NCBI RefSeq assembly: GCF_022347565.1
Contig: NZ_JAKRGH010000001.1
Location: forward strand, 434,001-498,000
Direction: 5' to 3'
DNA from: Vibrio sp. Of7-15
GTDB taxonomy: Bacteria; Pseudomonadota; Gammaproteobacteria; Enterobacterales; Vibrionaceae
DNA: 64,000 bases
Under the pieces are notes generated by a model, which ran no database searches, was not told where the DNA came from, and was given only the letters and a program-made list of their open reading frames with translations. Positions 44,198-53,395 of this stretch are shown in pieces (the first letter of the stretch is position 1; the number at the start of each line of letters is the position of its first letter). Made by a program: the position numbers and the translations under genes.

Positions 44198-45376
44198 ATG
44201 CCCCGAACTTTTTTAGCCTTTTCAATTTCTGCTCTAGTGAGTGCTTCCGCCACTGCATTAGATTGGAGTGCTTCTCTTCATGCTTCTCTTGAGAATATGT
44301 CACCTCAACAAGGTTACTTCTTCCCAGAAACCAATAACGACTTAAAGCAAGTGAGCGCCGAGTTGGGCTTGAGCTATGCTGGTCTCAGTGGTGTCGCAAC
44401 CGCGCGGAAGCAGTGGCTTGCTACAAAACAGGAGGATGATCTGATCCTCAATGAGCTCTATATAGATAAAAGCGTGTGGGCATGGGATTTTACCATTGGG
44501 AAGAAAAGGCTCGATTGGGGGGTTGGGTACAGCTATAGGCCTTTAGATATTATTCAGTCTTATATTTCTCAGCCAACTGGCATTACCGTAGAAGAAGGTG
44601 CATGGATTGCATCAGCTGAATACTTTACGGATACAGGTGTACTTTCGTTTTTAGCGGCGAATAGTAAAACTCAACAGGAAAGTAATGCACCTACACGAAA
44701 AGGTGCGGGTGTTAGGTATTATGCATTAGTAGGGGATTGGGATGTACAAGCCTTAGCCTACTATGATGACGTTCGCGAAGGGTTAATTGGCGGAAGCATG
44801 GTGACGGTGATAGGTGATGCGCTATCATTCCATACATCGGCGACACTCCAGCGAAAATACAATGAACTGCAACATCACTTTTCGAAAGAACACCAGCCTT
44901 TTCCAGGCAACCCGGTCTATCATCAGGTTGGCAAAAATGCCGCACAGTTTTTGTCTGGCTTAACCTATAACTTTAGCAATAATGTTAGCTTGCTTGTGGA
45001 GTATTGGTTTGATGAGCGAAGTCCTACAAACTCGCAATGGGAAACGTTAATCGCGACAGGTAACGCATTGCATTCGGGGCAGGATTTGTATGGAAATTTA
45101 ACGGCGAGCCAAAATTTTTTCACCTCACAAAATCTCGTCAGACACAATTTACTTCTCCATACACGCTATGAATGGGAGCGCTGGGATCCTGTTATGGATG
45201 TTGTGCTGTCTCCTGAAGATGGAGGTATTATTACTACAGGCAGGATTCGGCATACATGGGCAGGGGGACTGTGGATAGAGGCAGGAGGCAGGTGGTTTGG
45301 GGGGAGCAATGATTCCGTTTTTTCTCAATTACCTGATGAGCAAGTCCTCTTTAGCTTGATTAGTTACCCGTTCTAA
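44198..45376 (+). CDS. Outer-membrane beta-barrel protein of the cluster
   Basis: A 392-aa protein with a signal peptide (MPRTFLAFSISALVSASATA, cleaved at about residue 20). It is made of alternating beta strands rich in Tyr/Trp (WDFTIGKKRLDWGVGYSYRP; DWDVQALAYYDDV; LSGLTYNFSNNVSLLVEYWFDE) and ends in Phe (SLISYPF), as barrels recognised by BamA do. It lies next to the biosynthetic genes. The LolA-like/ABC operon on the opposite side lacks an outer-membrane exit, so this may be the outer-membrane partner. Confidence 0.75.
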   Translation: MPRTFLAFSISALVSASATALDWSASLHASLENMSPQQGYFFPETNNDLKQVSAELGLSYAGLSGVATARKQWLATKQEDDLILNELYIDKSVWAWDFTIGKKRLDWGVGYSYRPLDIIQSYISQPTGITVEEGAWIASAEYFTDTGVLSFLAANSKTQQESNAPTRKGAGVRYYALVGDWDVQALAYYDDVREGLIGGSMVTVIGDALSFHTSATLQRKYNELQHHFSKEHQPFPGNPVYHQVGKNAAQFLSGLTYNFSNNVSLLVEYWFDERSPTNSQWETLIATGNALHSGQDLYGNLTASQNFFTSQNLVRHNLLLHTRYEWERWDPVMDVVLSPEDGGIITTGRIRHTWAGGLWIEAGGRWFGGSNDSVFSQLPDEQVLFSLISYPF

Positions 45377-45457
45377 CATTTGTGTGACGGTCTGTAGTAG
45401 GTATTTATCCCTACTTACGTTGCTTCTATTGGGGGAAGCACCTACGCATTTGAAATC

Positions 45458-45492
45458 CCCCTCTTTAGGCTGGAAGCGAGCCTAAAGAGGGG
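45458..45492. terminator. 14-bp perfect palindrome between convergent genes
   Basis: CCCCTCTTTAGGCT pairs perfectly with AGCCTAAAGAGGGG around a 7-base loop. No T-run on either side. Position between the convergent barrel and FkbH-like genes suggests a two-way terminator. Confidence 0.65.
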
Positions 45493-45500
45493 AGAGAAGA

Positions 45501-46583
45501 TCACGCTGTTAGAACATTAATATATTCGGGGTAGGGCTGATGGCTCGAAATAGGCTTTTCAAACACAATAATATCTTCGGCATTTTTTCTGATTTCGCTA
45601 AAACCGGAGAATTGGTATGTCATCAGCATCTGGCGGTTACGGGTTGTTCGTCTGAAATCCGCCTGCAGTCGCTCAATGCCTCGTTGACGAGCATAATTAT
45701 TTAAGTGTGTTAGGAGGACACTCCCAACGCCTCTGGACGCTACACGACAAGACATAAGCAACAATTTAATTTTGTCGACAGCGACGCCTTTTTCAATCAG
45801 TACCAATCCGATTTTGCCGTAGCTGCCGAATTTGTCAGTGAGTTCACAAACCAGTAAGTCATGATTTTCATCGTTCATTAGCTTTTCAAGTTCTTGGGCA
45901 TTGTAGGTAACCCCGGTTGAGTTTAGCTGGTTAGTACGAAGTGTTAATTCTTCAGCCCTTAGTAAGTCTTCTTTACAAGCTGCTGTGATTTTAAATTGCA
46001 TGTTTAAGGTTGAAAGAAAATGCTCTGGAGTCCCTGAATACTTCGACTCGCTCTCTTGCCGCATCATGTCTTCTTGGTAGCGGACCCTACGCATAGCGGC
46101 ATCATCTGAAACCTTAAAGTTGATGATACGTGGTAGTGATTCGATGCGTTGATAATCAAGCGCGTCGAGGGTGGTAACAAGTGGATGTACAGCCGCTACC
46201 TCTTCTCTCTCAAAGACCTGGTCATCGACAAAAAGAAACGTATCAATGCCAATGTTAAGGCTTTGTTGGATGTTTTTTACCGATTCGGATTTCGCATTCC
46301 AATTGATTTGTGGATACAGGAAAAGGTGATCAATACCAAAGCTCTTGAGCTTTGCCATTGCATCTTCATGGCAGTTTTTGCTCGCGATAGAGTTGATCAC
46401 TCCTCTGCGGTCAAGCCATTCAATCAGAGATACAATTCCGGGCTTAAGCGTCACATTGTCACCTTCTGATAGGATGCCTTCCCATAAAGTATTATCGAGA
46501 TCCCAGACAATACATTTTATTGCTTTGTTCGACAATGACACCATTGGTACTTTAATTTCTAAATTTGCAGTGTTGTTTAACAT
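45501..46583 (-). CDS. FkbH-like HAD-phosphatase/acyltransferase
   Basis: A 360-aa FkbH-family protein with a HAD subfamily IIIC domain (residues 20-160, DLDNTLWEG with D28 and D30, VDDQVFER) and a C-terminal GNAT-like domain (SCRVASRGVGSVLL). FkbH proteins take 1,3-bisphosphoglycerate, dephosphorylate it and load glycerate on an ACP, the first step to methoxymalonyl-, hydroxymalonyl- or aminomalonyl-ACP. It is the third gene of the thiolase-FkbK-FkbH operon (gap 11 bases). The partner ACP is probably the one at 53117. Confidence 0.88.
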   Translation of the reverse strand: MLNNTANLEIKVPMVSLSNKAIKCIVWDLDNTLWEGILSEGDNVTLKPGIVSLIEWLDRRGVINSIASKNCHEDAMAKLKSFGIDHLFLYPQINWNAKSESVKNIQQSLNIGIDTFLFVDDQVFEREEVAAVHPLVTTLDALDYQRIESLPRIINFKVSDDAAMRRVRYQEDMMRQESESKYSGTPEHFLSTLNMQFKITAACKEDLLRAEELTLRTNQLNSTGVTYNAQELEKLMNDENHDLLVCELTDKFGSYGKIGLVLIEKGVAVDKIKLLLMSCRVASRGVGSVLLTHLNNYARQRGIERLQADFRRTTRNRQMLMTYQFSGFSEIRKNAEDIIVFEKPISSHQPYPEYINVLTA

Positions 46584-46594
46584 AATCTTTGTCC

Positions 46595-47449
46595 TTAATA
46601 CTGATAGAATCCTTTACCACTTTTACGCCCGGTCTCTCCGGCATCCACCATACGTTGCAGTAAAGGGCAACAACGGAATTTGGGGTCCTGATAGCTGTCG
46701 TAAAGCACCTTCAGAGACTGAACAACCGTATCGAGCCCAATCAAGTCTGCTGTTTCGAGTGGCCCCATTTTGTGCCCATAACCTTGCTTGAAAATTGCGT
46801 CGATTTCTGCGGGGTTAGCAACCTTGTCTTGAACAAGAAAGGCGGCTTCATTCATAAATAAATGGGATAGTCTGTTGGCGACAAACCCTGGAAGATCTTG
46901 AACAACAATGGCATTTTTCTTCACAGCCTTTAAAAGTGCCTTTGACTTTACAACGGTCTCTTCTGAAGTGAGGTGACCACGAATGACTTCAACCCCCTTT
47001 TTAACAGGAACAGGGTTCATAAAGTGCATGCCAATTACACGGGTAGGATCTGGCATTAGCGACGCAATTTTTGTAATTGATATACAACTGGTATTCACCG
47101 CATACATTGTTTCAGGATGACAAATTTCAGCGAGAGACTGATAAACTTCAGTCTTTATGGATAGCACTTCTGGCACATTTTCAATTACCCAATCCGCTGC
47201 TTTTACATTAGACAATGTACTTGTGTAGCGAATATTGGTAGAGATGTCACTAGCTGATAAATCCTTAAGAGATGGCTCCATCATTTTGTACATCCGCAAT
47301 TTGCCTCGCAGCGCTCCTTTAGCAGCGTCAAGTGCGCTTTCATTGATGTCGTGTAAAATTACTTGGTGCCCATATAGAGCAAAGGTAATGGCGATATCCG
47401 CCCCCATAACACCTGCACCAATAATTGCGATATTCATTTTAGTATCCAT
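46595..47449 (-). CDS. FkbK-like 3-hydroxyacyl-CoA/ACP dehydrogenase
   Basis: A 284-aa NAD(P)-dependent dehydrogenase of the 3-hydroxybutyryl-CoA family. It has a Rossmann GAGVMG at 10-15, the catalytic His in GMHFMNPVPVKKGVEV, and GFVANRLSHLFMNEAAFLV. With FkbH next to it, it most likely oxidises glyceryl-ACP (the FkbK/ZmaG step). It lies in an operon, 34 bases after the thiolase and 11 before FkbH. A classical fatty-acid role is the alternative but fits the context less well. Confidence 0.85.
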   Translation of the reverse strand: MDTKMNIAIIGAGVMGADIAITFALYGHQVILHDINESALDAAKGALRGKLRMYKMMEPSLKDLSASDISTNIRYTSTLSNVKAADWVIENVPEVLSIKTEVYQSLAEICHPETMYAVNTSCISITKIASLMPDPTRVIGMHFMNPVPVKKGVEVIRGHLTSEETVVKSKALLKAVKKNAIVVQDLPGFVANRLSHLFMNEAAFLVQDKVANPAEIDAIFKQGYGHKMGPLETADLIGLDTVVQSLKVLYDSYQDPKFRCCPLLQRMVDAGETGRKSGKGFYQY

Positions 47450-47483
47450 TCTTTATCTTCCTTAAACTCGAATCTGTTTGTCG

Positions 47484-48680
47484 TTAAGCGGCATAATTTT
47501 GCGTAATGATGGCAGTGCCGATACCGCCTCCTGCACAGATGGCAGCTAGGCCAGTTCTTTTTTTGCTTCGTTTCATTTCGTGAAGGAGCGTAACCAGTAT
47601 TCGGCAACCAGAAGACCCAACAGGGCTCCCTAGTGCGATGGAACCGCCGTTTACGTTGAGCTTTTCGAAAGGAACTTCGCCAACTCCCTCTTCTCGTAGC
47701 CCTTGGGCAACTGCTATCATTTGTGCAGCAAAAGACTCGTTAATTTCGAACAGGTCAATTTGATCAAGATGAATGTTGGTTTTATTGACCGCTTCTTTGA
47801 TTGCCATTACTGGGCTAAACCCCATGATGGAAGGGTCAACACCTGCCTGACCAATACCTTTAATCTCTGCCATAATTGGCACGCCAAGCTCAAGAGCTTT
47901 TTGTTCGCTCATGAGTACCACGGCAGCGGCGCCATCATTAATGCCAGAAGAGTTTCCAGCTGTGACACTGCCCCCATCTTTAAATAGAGGTGTTAACCCG
48001 GAAAAATGCTCAGGCGTAACATTTCTTACGATGGTTTCATCGTTACTGAGATACGTATTGCTTTCTTTGTTGATTAGGATTGGGCAAATTTCAGCGCTTA
48101 ATAGGCCTTCGTCTTGCGCGCGTTTAGCTTTGATATGAGAAAGGAAGGCCAATTGGTCTTGCTTTTCTCTACTTATTTTAAATTTGTCTGCCAAGTTTTC
48201 AGCTGTCATGCCCATTTTAAAACCTTGCAGTCCATCAGAAAGCGCGGACTGTATTTCATCGATGGTTTCGATATTATTTTGCTGTCCAGAGAAGCGGGTG
48301 TTTTTAAGGGTTAAAGGTGCTTGACTCATATTTTCAGTGCCGCCCGCCAAAATAATATCTGAATCACCAGATTTAATTAATTGATAAGCAAGGGATACTG
48401 AGCGCAAACCTGAGCCACATACTTGATTGACCGTCGTAGCGGGTACGTACTCGGGTAACCCAGCTTTGATTGCGCACTGTCTTGCAACATTCTGCCCCAG
48501 GCCAGACTGGATAGCGCAGCCAAAAAGCACCTCACTGACTTCTTTTCCGCTCAAGTTTGAGCGCTTTAGGCTTTCTTCTATTACTGCCGCTCCAAGGTCA
48601 ATGGCCGATACGGTTTTAAGGGATTTTCCGAATAATCCAATCGGTGTCCTAACGCATGATGTAATAACAACCCTGTTCAT
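47484..48680 (-). CDS. Thiolase-family protein lacking the catalytic histidine
   Basis: A 398-aa protein of the acetyl-CoA acetyltransferase family. The nucleophilic Cys (QVCGSGLRS), the NESFAAQ loop and the second Cys ([10 protein letters not shown]) are conserved. The usual GHP motif is GSP ([15 protein letters not shown]): the catalytic His is Ser, by an AGC codon read directly from the DNA. It is first of the three-gene operon with AAGGAG before its ATG. It may supply or transfer a starter acyl group for the PKS, or act without the normal deprotonation. Its role in the hydroxymalonyl pathway is not known. Confidence 0.85.
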   Translation of the reverse strand: MNRVVITSCVRTPIGLFGKSLKTVSAIDLGAAVIEESLKRSNLSGKEVSEVLFGCAIQSGLGQNVARQCAIKAGLPEYVPATTVNQVCGSGLRSVSLAYQLIKSGDSDIILAGGTENMSQAPLTLKNTRFSGQQNNIETIDEIQSALSDGLQGFKMGMTAENLADKFKISREKQDQLAFLSHIKAKRAQDEGLLSAEICPILINKESNTYLSNDETIVRNVTPEHFSGLTPLFKDGGSVTAGNSSGINDGAAAVVLMSEQKALELGVPIMAEIKGIGQAGVDPSIMGFSPVMAIKEAVNKTNIHLDQIDLFEINESFAAQMIAVAQGLREEGVGEVPFEKLNVNGGSIALGSPVGSSGCRILVTLLHEMKRSKKRTGLAAICAGGGIGTAIITQNYAA

Positions 48681-48974
48681 TTATTCGCTCCTTGAATGAG
48701 TCACGTTTAGAGTGCCTCAATATCAATCTTTATAAATAACTTGGTAATAACGTCGGCACCAAAGGTAAATATCATCCTTTATGTTTTTGCCGCTGCTCAT
48801 TTGATGTAAACAATATATTTCATGAGGAAGAAGGATAATTGTGGGCGCGATAACTCGTTATTTTCTACGACAGGAAGAAAGGAAAAGCGATATTCGGTTG
48901 AGGAATTGAGTTAGTACAGGTGTTCTCGATCTGCTGGTCAGGGAAGATCCTGTAAAATAGCTAACGGTTTATAC

Positions 48975-49013
48975 CCCAAATAACCTGAATCCTGTATCTT
49001 CAGGTTGTTTGGG
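48975..49013. repeat. REP-like palindrome
   Basis: CCCAAATAACCTGAA pairs with TTCAGGTTGTTTGGG (one wobble) around TCCTGTATC. I recall similar palindromes dispersed in Vibrio genomes; its dispersion cannot be shown within this window. Confidence 0.6.
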
Positions 49014-49110
49014 TTGAGAAAATATATATCGAGCCACATTGTGAGTAAGGGGGGGAGGGTTGTGCCGCGAATGCGTGATTAATAGATGGTGTTGTTACGG
49101 GATAGAGGCG

Positions 49111-49138
49111 AAAAAATTGGGGGTGTGGTTGCACCCCC
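49111..49138 (-). terminator. Terminator of the LolA-like/ABC operon
   Basis: On the minus strand GGGGGTG and CACCCCC form a stem around a 6-base loop, followed by AATTTTTT. Confidence 0.85.
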
Positions 49139-49306
49139 AAAAGGGTCAGGGTTATTACTCTGACGTGTGCGAGCAGACGCTCGCCATAGGCGTTATCACT
49201 CTGGGTTGATTTGCTGTGTTATTCTCATCATCTTCCTCTTCGGGCAGGTTGACTGAAACAGCATTTCGCGAGCGATAACTTCTATGTTCTTGGTGTTCTT
49301 ACATGC

Positions 49307-50062
49307 TTAGTAGTCGTTTAGATTGTTTCTTACCAGATAAGACGGATTGAATAGCTTATTAGGTATATCCAGTTCCTTGATGCTCTGATACTCAATGATG
49401 GTCTGTTGTTTTGCTTGAATGCCATCATGCAGTTTCATTTCGGTCACGGCTACTTCACCATTAATTTGCCCTTTAGTAAAGAAAGCCGTTTTGGTTAGCT
49501 TACCAGACTTAAGAAAAAGGTCAGCTTTTACAGGGAAACTGTCGGTTTTGTCTAGCTCCAATGCGATTTTGTGATAGCTCAATCCCGATACTTTTGCAGT
49601 TAACTCAAGCTGGACGGTTTCATCAGTGTTTTCTGCTGGGTTGTCGTTTATCCAAGTGACGTCATAGCTCTCCGCCCAGCTCAGTGAGGAAATGTCCCCA
49701 ACTGATGCTTCACCTAACAGTTTTTGCATTGGCGTGATTCGAATCGGACGCTTGCTTCTAGGCATGAACATCCAGTATTTGTCTTCTTGCATAAGCATCT
49801 TTTGGCCTTTTTCTGCCGTTGACTGGAAGACAACCAGTGAACCTACGCCCGTCTTGGAGTACACATTGTATAAACTACTCTTTTTAAGCTCCTCGCCTTC
49901 CAGTTGTTTGACCAAAGTGACAGACTTATTTGAACCTGTCTTGTAGCGATAGTTATCTGCTTGCTGAAGATGTTCTTGTGCCGTTTTCGCGTTGGCAAAT
50001 GTACTGGCAATGGCGAAACAAGGTATGATGGCGAACAAAATTACATTTCTTAATTTAGACAT
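49307..50062 (-). CDS. LolA-like periplasmic lipoprotein-sorting protein
   Basis: A 251-aa exported protein with a signal peptide (about 1-25, cleaved after FANA) and the fold of the outer-membrane lipoprotein-sorting family (LolA-like, PF17131): YWMFMPRSKRPIRITPMQKLLGEASVGDISSLSW is characteristic. It should carry a hydrophobic molecule across the periplasm. It overlaps the permease gene by 8 bases, so the ABC permease, ATPase and this carrier form one machine. Confidence 0.85.
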   Translation of the reverse strand: MSKLRNVILFAIIPCFAIASTFANAKTAQEHLQQADNYRYKTGSNKSVTLVKQLEGEELKKSSLYNVYSKTGVGSLVVFQSTAEKGQKMLMQEDKYWMFMPRSKRPIRITPMQKLLGEASVGDISSLSWAESYDVTWINDNPAENTDETVQLELTAKVSGLSYHKIALELDKTDSFPVKADLFLKSGKLTKTAFFTKGQINGEVAVTEMKLHDGIQAKQQTIIEYQSIKELDIPNKLFNPSYLVRNNLNDY

Positions 50063-51272
50063 GGGAAAGAGCCTCTACAATTGGTTTCTTCGCGCCTTTT
50101 CTAGCGATGATCCATGCTGCTGCTGTGCAGATGAATGTGAGTGCAAATACTGTCGCTGTTGCGAGTTCTGGAGAAAAGTTTACAAATACAGGGTATTCCA
50201 TAGTGCTACCTGGTGGTGGTGGCATATTTATTTCAACCACTATAGTAAAGATGCAGATGCCTAGGGTAAGAACAACACCAATCAAGCTACCTAAAAGACC
50301 CATTAGCATGCCTTCATAAGTGAAGTTTCTAACAATCTCTTTGCGATACGAACCCATAGCAGCCAGCGTGCCAATTTCGCGGGTACGCTCTACAACGGTG
50401 ATAGCCATGGTGTTAGAGATGGCCAAGAAAACCATGATAGCAATGACGCTGCCAAGCATGCCGAAAATGTTGTCATACAGATTCTTTACTTTTTCGTAGT
50501 AAAACGCGCGCTCCCACCAAGGGTTAACTTCCAATTCGGTCTGCTCCGATTGAACTTTTTTCCATTTGCCAAGTGTTAAATCGTGGTCATAGAGAAAAAT
50601 GGACACTGAGCTGACTTTGTCACTGTCTAAAAGAGACTGAGAAGCGTCGATGGTGGTGTAGAGAAGACGCTTGTCCATTTCTGGTACCCCAGTCCTAAAG
50701 ATCCCTTTCACTTCAAAATCCATTGCGTTTAACACGCCATCTACTGTAGTAGACAGAAGTGTCACGATATCACCAAGGCCAACTTTCATATTTCTAGCAA
50801 GCCCTTCAGCAAGCATTATTTCTGGGTCTTCACTTGGGTCTGGTTTTCCTGATAAGGTTTGGCCTTCTACGATTTCGAGAATAGGGCCTTTTATCAAAAA
50901 CTCTTTTACGTCAACGCCGGTACCGATAAAAATGCTGGACTTATCACCATTTGAAATCAAACCATTAAAGTCGACTTTAGGGAGTACAGCCCGGATGTCA
51001 TCATCTTTAAGGTACTGCTTTTGGATGCTCTCGTGATCCGTCATACCAAGTTCAAGAGGGTAATCTTCTTCGGCTTCGAAATAGCCTGGCGTGGACAGCG
51101 TAATGTTACCTACCTCGCGAGCAGACATTTCTTCCAATGACTGGTAGGTATAAAGCCCAAAACCTGCAGTAGATAGTAAGGCCGTTGTGGCGACTGCCGA
51201 AATCATAATTGTTAGCAATGAGCGCCTGCGGTTACGCAGTATGTTTAGCCAAGCAAACTTAATCCAACGCAT
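50055..51272 (-). CDS. ABC transporter permease (LolE/MacB-like, FtsX domain)
   Basis: A 405-aa inner-membrane protein starting MRWIKFAWLNILRNRRRSLLT. It has one N-terminal membrane segment, a large periplasmic domain (about 50-265) and three C-terminal segments of the FtsX domain (VERTREIGTLAAMGSYRKEI motif). The start at 51272 is supported by GAAGGAG and lies one base after the stop of the ATPase gene; a longer in-frame version would overlap the ATPase deeply. It extracts lipids or hydrophobic products from the membrane for the LolA-like carrier. Confidence 0.88.
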   Translation of the reverse strand: MRWIKFAWLNILRNRRRSLLTIMISAVATTALLSTAGFGLYTYQSLEEMSAREVGNITLSTPGYFEAEEDYPLELGMTDHESIQKQYLKDDDIRAVLPKVDFNGLISNGDKSSIFIGTGVDVKEFLIKGPILEIVEGQTLSGKPDPSEDPEIMLAEGLARNMKVGLGDIVTLLSTTVDGVLNAMDFEVKGIFRTGVPEMDKRLLYTTIDASQSLLDSDKVSSVSIFLYDHDLTLGKWKKVQSEQTELEVNPWWERAFYYEKVKNLYDNIFGMLGSVIAIMVFLAISNTMAITVVERTREIGTLAAMGSYRKEIVRNFTYEGMLMGLLGSLIGVVLTLGICIFTIVVEINMPPPPGSTMEYPVFVNFSPELATATVFALTFICTAAAWIIARKGAKKPIVEALSHV

Positions 51273-51273
51273 T

Positions 51274-51993
51274 TCAAACTCCTTCGGCAATGGTTTCGTG
51301 GGTAACTTTGTTGCTGCATGCTTGTACCAGGTCTTGGTTAATAAGACCATCTTGGAGGCGTATAACACGGTCACAGCGTGAAGTCATACGTTCATCGTGC
51401 GTCGCAACCAAGAACGTGGTGTTACTTTGACGACCAAGGTTCTTCATTAAATCGATGACAAGTGATGCTGTCTCGGTATCTAGATTGGCTGTGGGCTCAT
51501 CGGCGATGACCAACAATGGGTTTTTCACCAGTGCCCGTGCAATTGCAACCCTTTGTTGCTGACCGCCGGACAGTTGGTCGGGGCGTTTGTTTGCTTGTTC
51601 TTTTAAACCAACCGATTCCAACACAGAGAGAGCCCGGTTTTTGCGCTCCGCTTTTGAAAGGGGGCTAAGCATCAGCGGATATTCGACGTTTTCCAATGCA
51701 GTCATTACTGGGATGAGATTATAGTGTTGGAAAATGAACCCGAGTTTCTCTCGCCTAAGCGTTGTAATGGTGTGCTCGTCTCGAGAGACTTTTTCGCCAT
51801 CTATTTCTAGCACCCCTTGGTAGTTGTTATCTAAAAGGCCACAGATATTGAGAAGGGTACTTTTCCCACTTCCGGATGGGCCGACCAAGGCAACTGTTTC
51901 ACCTTTTGAGATTGATGCACTAGCACCATGTAATGCAACGGTTTCGGTTTCTCCCAATTTGTATGACTTGTAGATGTTCTCAAATCTAATCAT
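51274..51993 (-). CDS. ABC transporter ATPase (LolD/MacB-like)
   Basis: A 239-aa ATPase with Walker A GPSGSGKST, Q-loop FQHYNLI, signature LSGGQQQRVAIARAL, Walker B LLVIADEPTANLD and H-loop ATHD. The LolD-type DEPTANLD and NLIPVMTALENVEYPL segments fit lipoprotein or hydrophobic export ATPases. It is first in the operon with permease and LolA-like carrier, divergent from the ACP/PKS operon. Confidence 0.93.
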   Translation of the reverse strand: MIRFENIYKSYKLGETETVALHGASASISKGETVALVGPSGSGKSTLLNICGLLDNNYQGVLEIDGEKVSRDEHTITTLRREKLGFIFQHYNLIPVMTALENVEYPLMLSPLSKAERKNRALSVLESVGLKEQANKRPDQLSGGQQQRVAIARALVKNPLLVIADEPTANLDTETASLVIDLMKNLGRQSNTTFLVATHDERMTSRCDRVIRLQDGLINQDLVQACSNKVTHETIAEGV

Positions 51994-53116
51994 TGTTGAC
52001 TCCGCTGTGCGCTTTCAAATTCAATAAGCGCAGGTTAAATGTGTTAGCTGTCGAGTGCTGAGTAATATGACAAGCGGTAGGAATCTCCGACAGAGTGCCG
52101 CTTTGCTGTAATGGAAGTTGTGAGCTCAGCTCTCACTTAAGATTAAAGAACTCCTCATTTATATAGCGTTATTTACGCTTATTATTAAATCCAACAAATG
52201 AGATTTAATGCTCTAGATTTAAATATGAAGAGTTTGGGCTAAATAAAGCACGTCCTGCATTGTCAGCGAAGCAAGTTAATGAACTTCTGAGATGCAGAGT
52301 TGAAAATGGTGGCGCTTTTCATGATGTTTCATCGTGCTTGAGAAAATACATCACTTATTAGTAAGGTTGCACTCCGTTTGTTGTATAGGAAACGGGTTCA
52401 CTCGGTACTCTAACCATTCTTTAGCTTATGAACTGCCAATTATGTCTATATATAGAAAGCTGTTTGTCTTCGTTCAACAATGTAAGCTGTGAGCCGAGTT
52501 TTGGCTGCTTATTATATTTTGATGCCTTTCAGTTGGGGTGTTATCTACATCGACAATATATTGATGTTGTGTATTGGTGGTTATATTGTGATGCGTAGCA
52601 CTAATGATAAGGTTGTTATTCATACAGTTATGCATGTTAAGTTGTGATGTTTCTCAATAAAATGCGCATCACTTTATATAATGTGAAGGCTGTCGATATC
52701 TCTATTAGATGGGATCCGTTTTGCGTTGCATCGATAATATAATGGTCTTGATTTATTTATTTTTTATTTGTTTTTTTAGTTTTCAGTCTTATTTGACTGA
52801 GTTTTAGGGTCTAGAGGTTAATCCTTCCTAAGTAAAAAGTGAGTGTGGTGCTCATTACAATTGGTCGGCTTTTTAGCTGGCAAGTTTGTTACATGTGTAA
52901 AATGGTGAATTGAACGTAAGTATCCGCATTAAATATTGTTTTATTAAAATACCATATAACTAGTTTGCACTTGATCGCTTTGTTTTGAGTGATGTGTTCT
53001 GCTACCTGTTGAAAAACAAGTGGTCTAGTTATTGTTATGCGTGTTAATTACCCCGAATTATTATTCAGGGGGTTCTCTTTCACCTTTATTTTTTAATTTT
53101 CCAATAGGGTGTTTGT
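51994..53116. other. Long AT-rich divergent intergenic region
   Basis: About 1.1 kb without a supported gene, between the export operon (left) and the ACP-PKS operon (right). It probably carries both promoters and their regulation. No known operator is recognised. The ribosome site for the ACP gene is poor (AATAGGGT upstream of GTTTGTATG). Confidence 0.6.
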
Positions 53117-53395
53117 ATGGTTTTTTCAGAAGCAGATAGTCGAAATAAAATTTACATGTTTATCGAAAACAATATGAATGTTTTCGACGAAGACGTCGAA
53201 TTCGACGATGAAACGAACATTTTCGAGAGTGGGTACGTTAATTCTACTTTTGCAATGCGCCTTTTGAACTTCATTGAGAATGAGTTTGGGTTGATTGTTC
53301 CAGATGAAGAGATAGCGATACATAACTTCAGTTCTGTGAGTGCAATGTGGCAAATGATGGTGAGGTTAAAAGAGGTACAGCATGAATCTCAATAA
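53117..53395 (+). CDS. FkbJ-like discrete acyl carrier protein
   Basis: A 92-aa acidic carrier protein with the motif FESGYVNSTFAMRLLNFIE. The carrier Ser follows VN, as in FkbJ/ZmaD-type ACPs that hold glycerate, hydroxymalonate or methoxymalonate, not in DSL as in standard ACPs. It overlaps the acyl-CoA dehydrogenase gene by 14 bases, so the two are coupled. It is the proposed carrier for FkbH-loaded glycerate. Confidence 0.85.
   Translation: MVFSEADSRNKIYMFIENNMNVFDEDVEFDDETNIFESGYVNSTFAMRLLNFIENEFGLIVPDEEIAIHNFSSVSAMWQMMVRLKEVQHESQ

Larger units (their letters stand above)
48681..49306. other. Intergenic region between the thiolase and LolA-like operons
   Basis: No gene seen in about 625 bases. 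It contains the thiolase promoter region, a Vibrio-type palindrome at 48975-49013 and the terminator of the LolA-like operon at 49111-49138. Confidence 0.6.
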
